A DNA stretch of 38,545 nt, taken from positions 1 to 38,545 of the forward strand of contig NZ_FRAR01000025.1 of NCBI RefSeq assembly GCF_900142375.1, written 5' to 3'. A program made the position numbers and the translations under genes. The notes under the pieces were generated by a model that worked only from the letters and a program-made list of their open reading frames with translations, was not told the DNA's origin and did not search any database. This document shows, in pieces, positions 25,172-33,134 of this stretch. How positions within the stretch are numbered: the stretch's first letter is position 1; each line of letters starts with the position of its first letter. The stretch is from Desulforamulus aeronauticus DSM 10349. GTDB lineage: Bacteria > Bacillota > Desulfotomaculia > Desulfotomaculales > Desulfotomaculaceae.

Positions 25172-25918
25172 ATGTCCTTACAAATAGAAAATTTACAGGT
25201 TCGGTTTGGCAGCAGCCAGATATTAAAGGATATTCAGCTGTCTTTTAACGAACGAAAACTGTACGCCATTATTGGGCCGTCGGGCTGTGGGAAAACAACG
25301 CTCTTAAAGAGTCTTAACAGAACCTTAGAATTGGAAAGGGGCTATCTGATCAGCGGCAAGGTGAAGCTCTATGGGGAGGACATTTACGAACACAGAGATA
25401 CTTCTTTGATCAGGCAAAGAATTGGCCTGGTTTTTCAAACCCCGGTGGCACTCCCTTTAAGTATTAAGGAAAATGTCCTTTTTGGTGTTCGCTATTTTGG
25501 CGAACGCAACAAAACAAAATTAAATGAAATATGTGAGAAGTGTTTACAGCAAGCGGGCCTGTGGGAAGAGGTAAAGGATAAATTAAATAACCCGGCTAAA
25601 GAATTATCCGGTGGTCAAATCCAACGGCTCTCCATAGCCCGTGTGCTGGCAGTCTCACCGGAGGTTCTATTGCTGGATGAACCCTGCTCTAATTTAGATC
25701 CGGCGGCCACACAGATGATTGAAGAGTTGTTGAAGGGATTGGCAAAACAGCTGACTATAATTCTGGTGACGCATAATCTCTTTCAGGCCAAAAGGGTTGC
25801 CGATGTTACTACCTTTCTACTAAACGGGCAAGTAGTAGAAGTAGGAGAAACAGAAACCTTATTTTTAAATCCGCAGAAACAAGAAACCAAAGACTTTATT
25901 TCGGGTCTAACCTATTAA
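25172..25918 (+). CDS. pstB: Phosphate ABC transporter ATPase
   Basis: 248 residues, ATG with AAGGTGAG upstream, 7 nt after pstA. Walker A GPSGCGKTTLLKSLNR, Q-loop LVFQTPVALPLS, signature ELSGGQIQRLSIAR, Walker B VLLLDEPCSNLDPAAT and the H-loop VTHNLFQAKR. It powers the importer on the cytoplasmic side. No phoU follows, which is unusual for a pst operon, so control of the Pho response must lie elsewhere. Confidence 0.93.
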   Translation: MSLQIENLQVRFGSSQILKDIQLSFNERKLYAIIGPSGCGKTTLLKSLNRTLELERGYLISGKVKLYGEDIYEHRDTSLIRQRIGLVFQTPVALPLSIKENVLFGVRYFGERNKTKLNEICEKCLQQAGLWEEVKDKLNNPAKELSGGQIQRLSIARVLAVSPEVLLLDEPCSNLDPAATQMIEELLKGLAKQLTIILVTHNLFQAKRVADVTTFLLNGQVVEVGETETLFLNPQKQETKDFISGLTY

Positions 25919-25995
25919 GCTCAGGTTAAGACAGATATATAAAATTTTAAGGAACAATATCTTTTGAAATTGATGATAAATAACAGGGGTTTTCA

Positions 25996-26133
25996 ATGGA
26001 ATTTTATCACCCAAAATCATATAAAAACTATTTGCGAGAGATCGTTAGATGGTATGATGGTGTTAATTACGGCAGCAAACCTAAGACACTGGTCGCCCCT
26101 TATGCGGGGGCAGGGTTGCTTTATTCCAGGTAG
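25996..26133 (+). pseudogene. MEMO-like fragment (45 residues)
   Basis: ATG 25996 with AGGGG 6 nt upstream, stop 26131. The end KTLVAPYAGAGLLYSR recalls the K-x-x-I-x-P-H-A-G-Y-x-Y-S-G motif near the N-terminus of MEMO / AmmeMemoRadiSam system protein B, but the metal-binding His is Tyr and the protein stops where the domain would go on. MEMO proteins are about 260-290 residues, so this is probably a relic. A real small protein cannot be excluded. Confidence 0.35.
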
Positions 26134-26172
26134 TGAAAGTTTGGTGATTTACGATATATGGGGGGATTATCA

Positions 26173-26643
26173 ATGATTTCTGTGGAAATACCGGGCTTGG
26201 GAGAAATACGGCTCCATTCTTTGGTTTTGGATTATAACGGAACCCTTGCTTTAGATGGGCACCTGGCAGAGGGAGTCTTAGAACGGTTAAATCTCTTAGC
26301 AAAGGAACTAAAGATTTATGTAATTACAGCGGATACCTTTGGGTTGGCTGCCGCAGAATGTAAGGGATTGAATGGGGAAGTGATGATTCTGCAAAATCCT
26401 CTAGGGGCACAGGAAAAGGAAGATTTTATAATGTCCCTGGGAGCGGAACAGGTGGCGGCTGTGGGCAATGGTGTCAACGACTGTCTGATGCTGAAGAAAG
26501 CTGCCTTAGGTATTGCCGTTATTGGCGACGAAGGGGCTTCTGTAAAGGCTGTTAATGCGGCGGACATTGTGGTGAAGGATATTCGGCAGGCACTGGAGCT
26601 TTTGCTTCATACGAAAAGATTGAAAGCAACCCTTAGAGGATAA
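26173..26643 (+). CDS. Soluble HAD phosphatase, P-type-ATPase-like
   Basis: 156 residues from ATG 26173 (GGGGGG 7-8 nt upstream). HAD motif I LVLDYNGTLALDG (nucleophile Asp, second Asp replaced by Asn), motif II VITADTF, and motif IV AAVGNGVNDCLMLKKA where the first Asp of GDGxND is Asn. The sequence order and size match the small soluble relatives of P-type ATPase catalytic domains (COG4087), which lack a cap and any membrane part. Substrate is unknown. It stands alone between pst and a terminator. Confidence 0.8.
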   Translation: MISVEIPGLGEIRLHSLVLDYNGTLALDGHLAEGVLERLNLLAKELKIYVITADTFGLAAAECKGLNGEVMILQNPLGAQEKEDFIMSLGAEQVAAVGNGVNDCLMLKKAALGIAVIGDEGASVKAVNAADIVVKDIRQALELLLHTKRLKATLRG

Positions 26644-26664
26644 CACAATTTTCCAAAGCTTTTC

Positions 26665-26706
26665 AAAAAAACGCCTTCTCAATGGTGTGTTGAGAGGCGT
26701 TTTTTT
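26665..26706. terminator. Bidirectional intrinsic terminator
   Basis: A7-CGCCTTCTCAA / TTGAGAGGCG-T7 hairpin with a 7-nt loop and one bulged base. The A-run and T-run make it active both for the HAD gene and for the convergent GT gene ending at 26775. Confidence 0.85.
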
Positions 26707-26774
26707 AATCCCAAGGATGTTGGCAAGGAACGTTATGAGCAAAATAAAAAGGGTTAGCGGTAAGCCACAGGGAG

Positions 26775-28475
26775 TCAGCTGGTGACAATGAATTCTGGAA
26801 AAGCCACGGCATCGCCCAGTGTTTTAATGGTGTTATTGATTGCTCGTAGTTTTTCGTTGCTACCGAGTTGTTGGAACAGTAGGCCGTATAAATAATAAAT
26901 ATCCGTGTAGGAAGGATAGGCCTGGTAGCCCTTTTGCAGCAGGGTCTGCGCTTCGCTAAGGCGATTGTCCTTGAGTAGGCACCAGATTACCCATCTCAGG
27001 ACGACTGCTGCTTCGCGGGATTGGCTTGTTTGATCCAGGTGTTTCTTAAATTTACTGATGGCCTCACCGTATTTTTCTACCAATATATCGCCGACAGCCT
27101 CACGGTAAGGGTAATTTTCCAAAGACCTTGTCTTAAAGCCACAATAAAGATAATCACTTTGGCCGCTTGTGGCTACTATGCGTTGGTAGGCGGGGTACCA
27201 GCGCATAACTGTTAAATCTTCACCAATCTGATAGGTGAAGGGGAGGTAAATCAAATCTGCAACAGTTCCCCTTAGCAAACAATCAATGGTTTGTTGGTCC
27301 TTCTGGCTAAATTCTTCGGGAATCAGTTTAACCCAATCGGAGGGACTGTTGATGGCTACCGGTTCATATAGAGCAACTTTTCCATAAAAATTTCGCAATT
27401 GAGGAATAATGAGACTCCATTTAAACCGGGCAGCAGTTTGATAGCCCTGTTGCTGCAGGTGCTGGTAAAGCTCCCGATTTTCCAAGAGTAAGATAATTTT
27501 CTCTGCCAGGGCAGTGGTATTGCCTGTCTGGAAGAATAAACAGTTCTCGCCATCCAGTCCGTAGGCTTTAACACCATCATTCGGTGTGGTAATAACCGGT
27601 GTGCCGCAGGCCATAGCTTCCAGGGGAGGCAGGGGGAAGGTTTCATATTCCGAAGCACAGACATAAATTCGCCCTTGACGGTATTCCTCTCCTAGCTGGG
27701 GTTGGGAAGGATTTACTACCACTTCTCCCATAGAGTTCAAAGGGGGGTGCTGGGTTATCCATTTAAACTGAACGTTATATCCTTTATTCTGGACTAATTG
27801 GCAGGCCTGCCAAATGTCTGGGATACGTTTGAAGGCGGTATGTTCACTGCCTACTCCCAGCACATAAGAATCCCTGGAGTCAGACTCCTTCGGGAAAAAT
27901 ATTTGATCATTTAAGGCATTGTGAAAGACCAGAGCTTCTCGGTGAAAAATTTCTTGAATCTTTTTTGCTCCAGTTTCTGAACAGGTAATGATATGGGCGG
28001 GCAATTGATAAAGTCGATAGATTAAATCTTTTTTGGCTGAATCAACGGTAGCCCAATCCCACAGGTGGAAATCACCTTGCTCGAAATAGACCACCGGTGC
28101 AATACAAGCCTCCACACAGGCACTAAGTTGATCCCAGTAAGTGGCCACAAGTACATCGGTATCATGGGGAATTCCCCGGGCTAGTTCGATACCAAAGGGT
28201 ACTTGAAGATAATCTGCCGTAATAGAAAACCAATCTGGCTGGGGGAAGTGGGATAATAGGCTTACCCGCAGGCCTTGTTTGACCAACTCGTTGGCATGCT
28301 CAAAGAGGACCTTGACCCCGCCGCAGACACTGACGTGTCCCAGTAGATACACCACATGTAGGGGTTGCTTAGTTGGGCAATTAGATATCGTTTGCAGGCG
28401 TTGCTTTTGGATATATTTGAAACGAGCCAAACGCCAGTGAAACTCCTTAGTTCTCAGCTGATTGATTAAATACAT
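26775..28475 (-). CDS. Family-4 glycosyltransferase with helical C-terminal tail
   Basis: 566 residues from ATG 28475, with G6 and GAGG upstream; a TTG two codons earlier is possible. GT-B fold: HVVYLLGHVSVCGGVKVLFEHANELV (acceptor domain), VFHNALNDQIFFP, VLGVGSEHTAFKRIPDI, and the donor site YVCASEYETFPLPPLEAMACGTPVITT. After about residue 380 comes a charged region and then TPR-like helices (YGEAISKFKKHL, LSEAQTLLQKGYQAYPSYTDIYYLYGLLFQQLG). The tail closely resembles those of the GT2-TPR proteins next door, which suggests a shared acceptor-binding part. It is cytoplasmic. Confidence 0.86.
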   Translation of the reverse strand: MYLINQLRTKEFHWRLARFKYIQKQRLQTISNCPTKQPLHVVYLLGHVSVCGGVKVLFEHANELVKQGLRVSLLSHFPQPDWFSITADYLQVPFGIELARGIPHDTDVLVATYWDQLSACVEACIAPVVYFEQGDFHLWDWATVDSAKKDLIYRLYQLPAHIITCSETGAKKIQEIFHREALVFHNALNDQIFFPKESDSRDSYVLGVGSEHTAFKRIPDIWQACQLVQNKGYNVQFKWITQHPPLNSMGEVVVNPSQPQLGEEYRQGRIYVCASEYETFPLPPLEAMACGTPVITTPNDGVKAYGLDGENCLFFQTGNTTALAEKIILLLENRELYQHLQQQGYQTAARFKWSLIIPQLRNFYGKVALYEPVAINSPSDWVKLIPEEFSQKDQQTIDCLLRGTVADLIYLPFTYQIGEDLTVMRWYPAYQRIVATSGQSDYLYCGFKTRSLENYPYREAVGDILVEKYGEAISKFKKHLDQTSQSREAAVVLRWVIWCLLKDNRLSEAQTLLQKGYQAYPSYTDIYYLYGLLFQQLGSNEKLRAINNTIKTLGDAVAFPEFIVTS

Positions 28476-28624
28476 CCTCAATCCCCCCGATTTTGCATTA
28501 GGGTATAATCCACTATATGCTTCTATTTTTTAAAATTACCTGGAAGAATAGGCTGATTTCATAAGCTGATAAAATTTCCATATCCCAATTGGTTCTAGCA
28601 AAAATGAAAAAGTTTTTCAAACAA

Positions 28625-28661
28625 GAAGAAGGAGCAGTCCTGGGGAAACTGCTCCTTCTTC
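28625..28661 (-). terminator. Terminator of the 31785-28671 GT unit
   Basis: A perfect 14-bp stem 28625-28638 / 28648-28661 (gaagaaggagcagt) just after the stop codon at 28671, followed on the minus strand by a T-rich stretch (TTGTTTG). Confidence 0.75.
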
Positions 28662-28670
28662 CCATATTAT

Positions 28671-29813
28671 TTATTGGGCACCTGGAAAGTAAATCATCAT
28701 CGTTTGTATCATTTTATTATAGGCTGCTTCAAATGGTGTCTTTTTCAGTTGATCAAAGACGTTATTTATCGCTGTAAATGCTTGGGTTTTTTGTCCTGCC
28801 TTTACCAGCTCAGCAGTTTCTTGCAGCAAACTCTCCAGAATCTGCTGAATGGTGTTGAGGGGCAACTCTTTGGCAACGCCCTGAACCGAAAACAAATGGA
28901 TTGGTGGGGGACCCATTGCCAGACATTGATTGAAACAGGACAAAGCATCGGTAAATCTGTCAGACTGCTGATAAATAATGCCCTTTAGATAAACAAGGTC
29001 TGTATAATTCGGGTACACTTGAAGAAATTGATTGGCCAGATCCAGACCTTGTTGATACTGCTTTAAAACCGTGTGGCAATGAACCATACTGCGGATCATA
29101 GCCGGGGCATAAGATTCCTTTAAATCAGTTTTGGATAGTGATTGCTGGTAAAACTCCAGAGCTTTTTGGTGCTCCCCCAGTTTTTGATGTTCCACGGCAA
29201 TATAAAAGGGAAGAAAGCCGGTGTCACCGTAGTTCTTCATGGCCTTGTGGAGTATTTTAAGGTTTCGTTCTATCTTATTTTTATAGAGGGTATCGTCATT
29301 TTCGTAGCCGTGATGATAAATGGTAATGGTAGAGTGACCAATGGCTTCCTGGGATGAGTGACGAATCACGGCAGGTAAAATCTGCTCATGAATGGGACAT
29401 TCAAAGCGGTGACAAGGAGCGTTGCGAAATAGGCGAAAGCCTTGAAAGCTGGTACTGGGACGATTGTTAAACATGTTAATAATTTTTACCCAGTAACCGG
29501 TATATTTTTCATGCTGTACAGCTGTCTTTAATTCAGAGGCGGTTGCTGTGTCTAATTCTTCATCACAGTCTAAAAACAAAATCCAATCGCCGGTAGCTTG
29601 TTCCAGGGATTTGTTACGGGCCAGGGCAAAATCATCCTGCCAGAGGTGGTGATAGACTTCCGCCCCTAACCCTTCGGCAATTTCTACGGTGAAATCTGTA
29701 GAACCGGTGTCTACAACCACAATTTGATCCACATAGGGCTTGGCACTTTTTAGACAACGCTCTATATTTTTTTCTTCATTTTTGGCAATGATGCAAAGGC
29801 TGATGGTGGGCAA
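28671..29813 (-). CDS. GT2-TPR glycosyltransferase
   Basis: 380 residues with a TTG start one base after the stop of the upstream gene; AAGGGG lies 9 nt before it. GT2 domain at the N-terminus: TISLCIIAKNEEKNIERCL, VVVDTGSTDFTVEIAEGLGA, DFALARNKSLEQATGDWILFLDCDEEL (DxD as DCD). The rest is TPR-like (EHQKLGEHQKALEFYQQSL, LVYLKGIIYQQSDRFTDALSCF). This is the arrangement of SunT-like peptide/protein glycosyltransferases. It is coupled to the larger homologue upstream. Confidence 0.88.
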   Translation of the reverse strand: MPTISLCIIAKNEEKNIERCLKSAKPYVDQIVVVDTGSTDFTVEIAEGLGAEVYHHLWQDDFALARNKSLEQATGDWILFLDCDEELDTATASELKTAVQHEKYTGYWVKIINMFNNRPSTSFQGFRLFRNAPCHRFECPIHEQILPAVIRHSSQEAIGHSTITIYHHGYENDDTLYKNKIERNLKILHKAMKNYGDTGFLPFYIAVEHQKLGEHQKALEFYQQSLSKTDLKESYAPAMIRSMVHCHTVLKQYQQGLDLANQFLQVYPNYTDLVYLKGIIYQQSDRFTDALSCFNQCLAMGPPPIHLFSVQGVAKELPLNTIQQILESLLQETAELVKAGQKTQAFTAINNVFDQLKKTPFEAAYNKMIQTMMIYFPGAQ

Positions 29814-29814
29814 T

Positions 29815-31785
29815 TTAATGAACCCCTTTCAGCGGAGTGTTCTTCCTTAATTTCATTTGTAATTCCAATAACCGGCGGTTAAACTCCGGGTTCTCGGGAT
29901 AGTGTTTCAATGCCTCTTGAACCATGATCAGAGTTTGCTGCAGGTAGATCTTTTGTAATAGTTCTTGATAACGGATTTGGCTTGGCATTATTTCTAAAGC
30001 TTGTAATATTACGGACTGAGCAGAGGTGTATTCGTGATTGCGATAAAAATATCGTGCTAAGGCGTAATAGTGATCCGAATCCTGATGGCCCTTTCCCATA
30101 TCACCCAGGGTCAGCCTGGCAGCCAATTCAAACCTATCATCATGTTCTGGTTCTGCTACCAAGAAAGGTATTTGGCTCTCAACAGAATGTAGATCGCAGG
30201 AATTGAGAAGTTTAATAACTAATGCAAAACTTTTCTGAGCTAACAGGCCATTTACTATTTCGTTAAAATAATAGTTATGATGGTTAATTTCGTAAGCTGG
30301 GGGTCGATTCATCACAATATCATTGATAGTTTGCAGATATTTAAGTAGTTCCTCGTCTAATCCAGAGCTTATAGTAAGATAGGGGGAGGCATCCTTCGCC
30401 GGAGATGACGTCCAGAGGGAAAACACCAGTTCTTGTAGAATTGTTTGTTGTAAGCCCAAATCAGGGATTTGTTTTAACACCTCATAGGCTTCAGCAAAGC
30501 GTCCTGTTTTTAGCAAGGCTCTACTCTTATATTGAGCCAGGTCTGGTCTTTCTCCTGGCAGGTTATCTAACAACTGAGAGGCCATTTCATATTCTTCTAT
30601 TTCATAAAGCATCCGTGAGAGCATTAGTTGTTCAGTTGCTTTGTTGGAGTGCCTGATATTACTTCTTAAAACTGCATAAACCTGTTGTCCATCTTTAAGG
30701 GAATCTTTCAAGATATGAGCCAACTGAATATAATGCTTCATATCACTATTTTTACCCTTGATAACTTGGATTTGGTGTTGCAGAGCCTTCTTGTACGCCC
30801 CTTCCCGTTGATAAATTTCGGCCAGTTTGGCATTGGCTAGGAAGCTTCCCACGCCTGTCCGGGAGGTATAGCGGCCTTTATTTTGCTCGCCCAGTTCCAG
30901 ACAGCGGGTAAAACAGCCTTTGGCTCGCTTGCTATTGCCTAGCTGGTAAAAGAGCTCTCCTTCAATGAAGTGAATGTCTACATAATCCGGGTAGTGAATT
31001 TTGCACTGTTCTAAATACTCCACGGCCTCGTCTAACCTGCCCATTTTTAACAGACAGGAGATTAAAGAAACAAAAATACTGGGAGCATACATGGCTCTTA
31101 GGTTTACATGCTGCAGTGCTTTGTGGTAATGTGCTACCGCCCCTTCCGGGTCGTTCAGGTTAACACAGGAACCTCCCAGGCTGTATAAATAAAAGGGGTT
31201 GTTAGGATCTTCTGCTACCAGTTTGGTGTTAATTTTATGATTGCGCTGAGCTTTGTTTTTTGCTAGAAATTCCGCGGTCAAATAGCCATAATGAAGGATA
31301 CTAATACCGCAGTTGACCACCGGATTGCCGGTGGCCTGGGGGGGAATGGCGCTGATAATTTGCTCGTGCAGCTTGCCAGCGAAGCGATAGGAGGGTTTGT
31401 TTCTAAACATCCGTACATTTACATGCTTTAAAGGATCATTGCCGTCTGTTAGGTTGATAATTTGAAATATATAGGCCTCGATGTCTGGCCTTTGGGTTAG
31501 TGATCGGAGACGCTCACTGCAATTAGCTTCCAGCTCCTCATCGGCATCTAAATACAAGACCCAATCACCGGTTGCTTGGTCCAGACTGTAGTTACGGGCA
31601 GCGGCAAAGTCTTCCTGCCACTGATAATGAAATATTTTTGCTCCAAACTGTTCTGCTATAGCGATGGTATTATCTTCTGAGCCGGTATCGACGACAATGA
31701 TTTCATCTACACAGTCTTTGGCACTATTCAAGCACCGGGCTAAATTTCTTGCCTCGTTTTTAACGATCATGCAAAGGGAGATCAT
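29815..31785 (-). CDS. Large GT2-TPR glycosyltransferase
   Basis: 656 residues from ATG 31785 with AGGAGG 6 nt upstream; a longer frame begins at 31818 but lies in front of that site. GT2 domain in residues 1-200: MISLCMIVKNEARNLARCL, IVVDTGSEDNTIAIAEQFGA, DFAAARNYSLDQATGDWVLYLDADEEL (DxD), FRNKPSYRFAGKLHEQI. From about 200 to the end there are at least eight TPR-like helical pairs (FYLYSLGGSCVNLNDPEGAVAHY, HFIEGELFYQLGNSKRAKGCF, AKLAEIYQREGAYKKAL, YALARYFYRNHEYTSAQS). The long superhelix is probably a binding surface for a repetitive protein acceptor. It is next to the fibre-like genes, a possible substrate. Confidence 0.88.
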   Translation of the reverse strand: MISLCMIVKNEARNLARCLNSAKDCVDEIIVVDTGSEDNTIAIAEQFGAKIFHYQWQEDFAAARNYSLDQATGDWVLYLDADEELEANCSERLRSLTQRPDIEAYIFQIINLTDGNDPLKHVNVRMFRNKPSYRFAGKLHEQIISAIPPQATGNPVVNCGISILHYGYLTAEFLAKNKAQRNHKINTKLVAEDPNNPFYLYSLGGSCVNLNDPEGAVAHYHKALQHVNLRAMYAPSIFVSLISCLLKMGRLDEAVEYLEQCKIHYPDYVDIHFIEGELFYQLGNSKRAKGCFTRCLELGEQNKGRYTSRTGVGSFLANAKLAEIYQREGAYKKALQHQIQVIKGKNSDMKHYIQLAHILKDSLKDGQQVYAVLRSNIRHSNKATEQLMLSRMLYEIEEYEMASQLLDNLPGERPDLAQYKSRALLKTGRFAEAYEVLKQIPDLGLQQTILQELVFSLWTSSPAKDASPYLTISSGLDEELLKYLQTINDIVMNRPPAYEINHHNYYFNEIVNGLLAQKSFALVIKLLNSCDLHSVESQIPFLVAEPEHDDRFELAARLTLGDMGKGHQDSDHYYALARYFYRNHEYTSAQSVILQALEIMPSQIRYQELLQKIYLQQTLIMVQEALKHYPENPEFNRRLLELQMKLRKNTPLKGVH

Positions 31786-31799
31786 GGTACTCCTCCTAA

Positions 31800-31957
31800 G
31801 AAAGTTATATGTCATCATATGTCGAAGTGGAGGAGGGCGTGAAAGTGAACTCGTTCAGCTAGAACTGAACATCCAAACTTCAGGTGGGGATTCTACCTCA
31901 CCTGAAGCAGAAAAGTACAAACTCCACCCTTCTAGAAGGTGGAGTCTTAAAATTTGA
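31800..31957 (+). mobile_element. Remnant of an IS200/IS605-type right end
   Basis: This segment has no gene of its own family but shows three nested hairpins: gttcag/ctgaac (31854-31871), cttcaggtg/cacctgaag and actccacc/ggtggagt near its end. The string of G-rich then C-rich hairpins after a frame reading GGGRESELVQLELNIQTSGG resembles the tnpB tail, guide-RNA scaffold and right-end palindrome of IS200/IS605 elements. No transposase body is present. It sits directly upstream of the ribosome binding site of the GT gene starting at 31785. Recognition is by memory of the family only. Confidence 0.35.
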
Positions 31958-31985
31958 TAAAGAAGCCAGTAGCCGAAGCTGCCGG
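31958..31985 (-). terminator. Terminator after the shorter fibre-like gene
   Basis: On the minus strand CCGGCAGC-TTCG-GCTACTGG, an 8-bp stem with a stable TTCG tetraloop (one wobble, one mismatch), followed by CTTCTTTATC. Starts 7 nt after the stop codon at 31992. Confidence 0.6.
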
Positions 31986-31991
31986 TTATTT

Positions 31992-32921
31992 TTATAAACA
32001 AGGGAAAGTGGCCACAGGTACCCATTCTGCAGACTTAAATTCGTTAACCTTGTTAAAAGCACAGTCTTGCGTGGCGGCATAAACCTGCATCCTGGGATCA
32101 CTGAGAATCGCTCGAATTTCTATGTTGCGACGGCCAGTGCCAGGAATGGTAACAGTTTCCTCGAGGATACAGCAAGGGGTGTTAATACTGAGGGTAGCAC
32201 TTGCCCGGGCAACAGAACAGTTCGGTCCGACTGTTCGTATGTTGAAGGTTACCGTTTGCGGACTGGCGGTGTTATTTAATGCCTTTAAGAGAATCGTTTG
32301 CTCGGCGCACTCCACCAGGAAGGGACCGGTGGTAAAAAGGTTGGCAAAACCCTGGTTGGCAAGAATTAAGCTGATCTCAGATTTAATTTCAACCAAGCCG
32401 AAGGTGGGATTATCCAGCATATCCTCAATGCCGGCTACGATGGTTTCAATATTAGATACCTCGGATTTAATTTCTTCCAGGCCAAAAGTGGGACTAAAAA
32501 CAGCGGATTCAATGGCAGATACTTCAGATTTGATATCGTTCAGCAGTGTAATTGGAATCTCAATATTAATATCTCTTACAATATCCAGGATTTCTGAGAC
32601 TTCGAATTTAATTTCCTCTAGGCCGAAGGTGGGGCTGAAAATTGCATTTTCAATGTTTTTGATTTCACATTTAATTTCCTTAAGGCCAAATTTGGGGTTA
32701 CAGAGAAGCTGCTCACATTTGCCGACTTCTTTTTTTAGGATACACAGTACCTTGATAATTTTCATCAACAGCTCTGAATCGTGACCACACTGATGGCAAT
32801 CTTTACAATGGTCCTTGCAGTTGTCCTTGCAATGGTCTTCCTCGAAGAAATCATCACATTGGTGTTCATGATGATGTTTATGGCCAGGTTTCCAGGGATT
32901 AATTTCGTCCCAGTTCCACAT
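31992..32921 (-). CDS. Fibre-like repeat protein with Cys/His-rich head (shorter paralog)
   Basis: 309 residues, ATG with AAGGAGG about 10 nt upstream. I know no named family for it. Residues 1-50 are rich in His, Cys, Asp and Lys (KHHHEH, HCKDNCKDHCKDCHQCGH), suited to metal binding or cross-linking. Residues about 50-200 hold four copies of a unit FGLxEIKxEVSxIExAVF plus one LLNDIKSEVSAIESAVF variant; I, V, I, V recur at 3-4 spacing, as in a coiled coil. Residues about 205-309 form a beta-rich C-terminal domain with TTGPFLVE, SPQTVTFNIRT and a CC pair. The same three parts make up the 619-residue neighbour. Likely a spore-surface fibre or matrix protein, judged from its SigK-like promoter and its neighbours. 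Confidence 0.7.
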   Translation of the reverse strand: MWNWDEINPWKPGHKHHHEHQCDDFFEEDHCKDNCKDHCKDCHQCGHDSELLMKIIKVLCILKKEVGKCEQLLCNPKFGLKEIKCEIKNIENAIFSPTFGLEEIKFEVSEILDIVRDINIEIPITLLNDIKSEVSAIESAVFSPTFGLEEIKSEVSNIETIVAGIEDMLDNPTFGLVEIKSEISLILANQGFANLFTTGPFLVECAEQTILLKALNNTASPQTVTFNIRTVGPNCSVARASATLSINTPCCILEETVTIPGTGRRNIEIRAILSDPRMQVYAATQDCAFNKVNEFKSAEWVPVATFPCL

Positions 32922-32957
32922 GTTGTTAAAACCTCCTTATAAACCCTAATTTTATTA

Positions 32958-32985
32958 CATAATATGTAAAAAAATGATGAATGTT
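32958..32985 (-). promoter_or_regulatory. SigK-like promoter of the shorter fibre-like gene
   Basis: Minus strand: AAC (32985-32983), a 16-nt spacer, CATATTATG (32966-32958), about 37 nt before the start codon. One mismatch to CATAnnnTA at the last base. Confidence 0.55.
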
Positions 32986-33013
32986 ACTGTATTGGAATTT
33001 ATAGAAAGAATTT

Positions 33014-33093
33014 ATTAGAAAAACTTGGTTTACGCCAAGTCCTTGACGTACCCTATAGGTCATAATCTAAAGGTCACGGGCAGGCAAGCAGGC
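33014..33093 (-). repeat. Intergenic element, copy 2
   Basis: Read on the minus strand it has the same blocks as 3156-3227: gcctgcttgcctgccc (33093-33078), a near-palindromic core with cctttag and cctatagg boxes (33077-33050), and accaagtttttctaat (33029-33014). Here an extra ACTTGG before ACCAAGT gives a small terminator-like hairpin ending in T5. It lies between a terminator and the SigK-like promoter of the next gene. Confidence 0.6.
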
Positions 33094-33122
33094 AAAAAAA
33101 ACCGGTAACCATAGGTTACCGG
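33094..33122 (-). terminator. Terminator of the longer fibre-like gene
   Basis: Perfect 9-bp stem CCGGTAACC / GGTTACCGG (33102-33110, 33114-33122), 3-nt loop, followed on the minus strand by T8. Starts 13 nt after the stop codon. Confidence 0.92.
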
Positions 33123-33134
33123 CAGAGGGGATGA

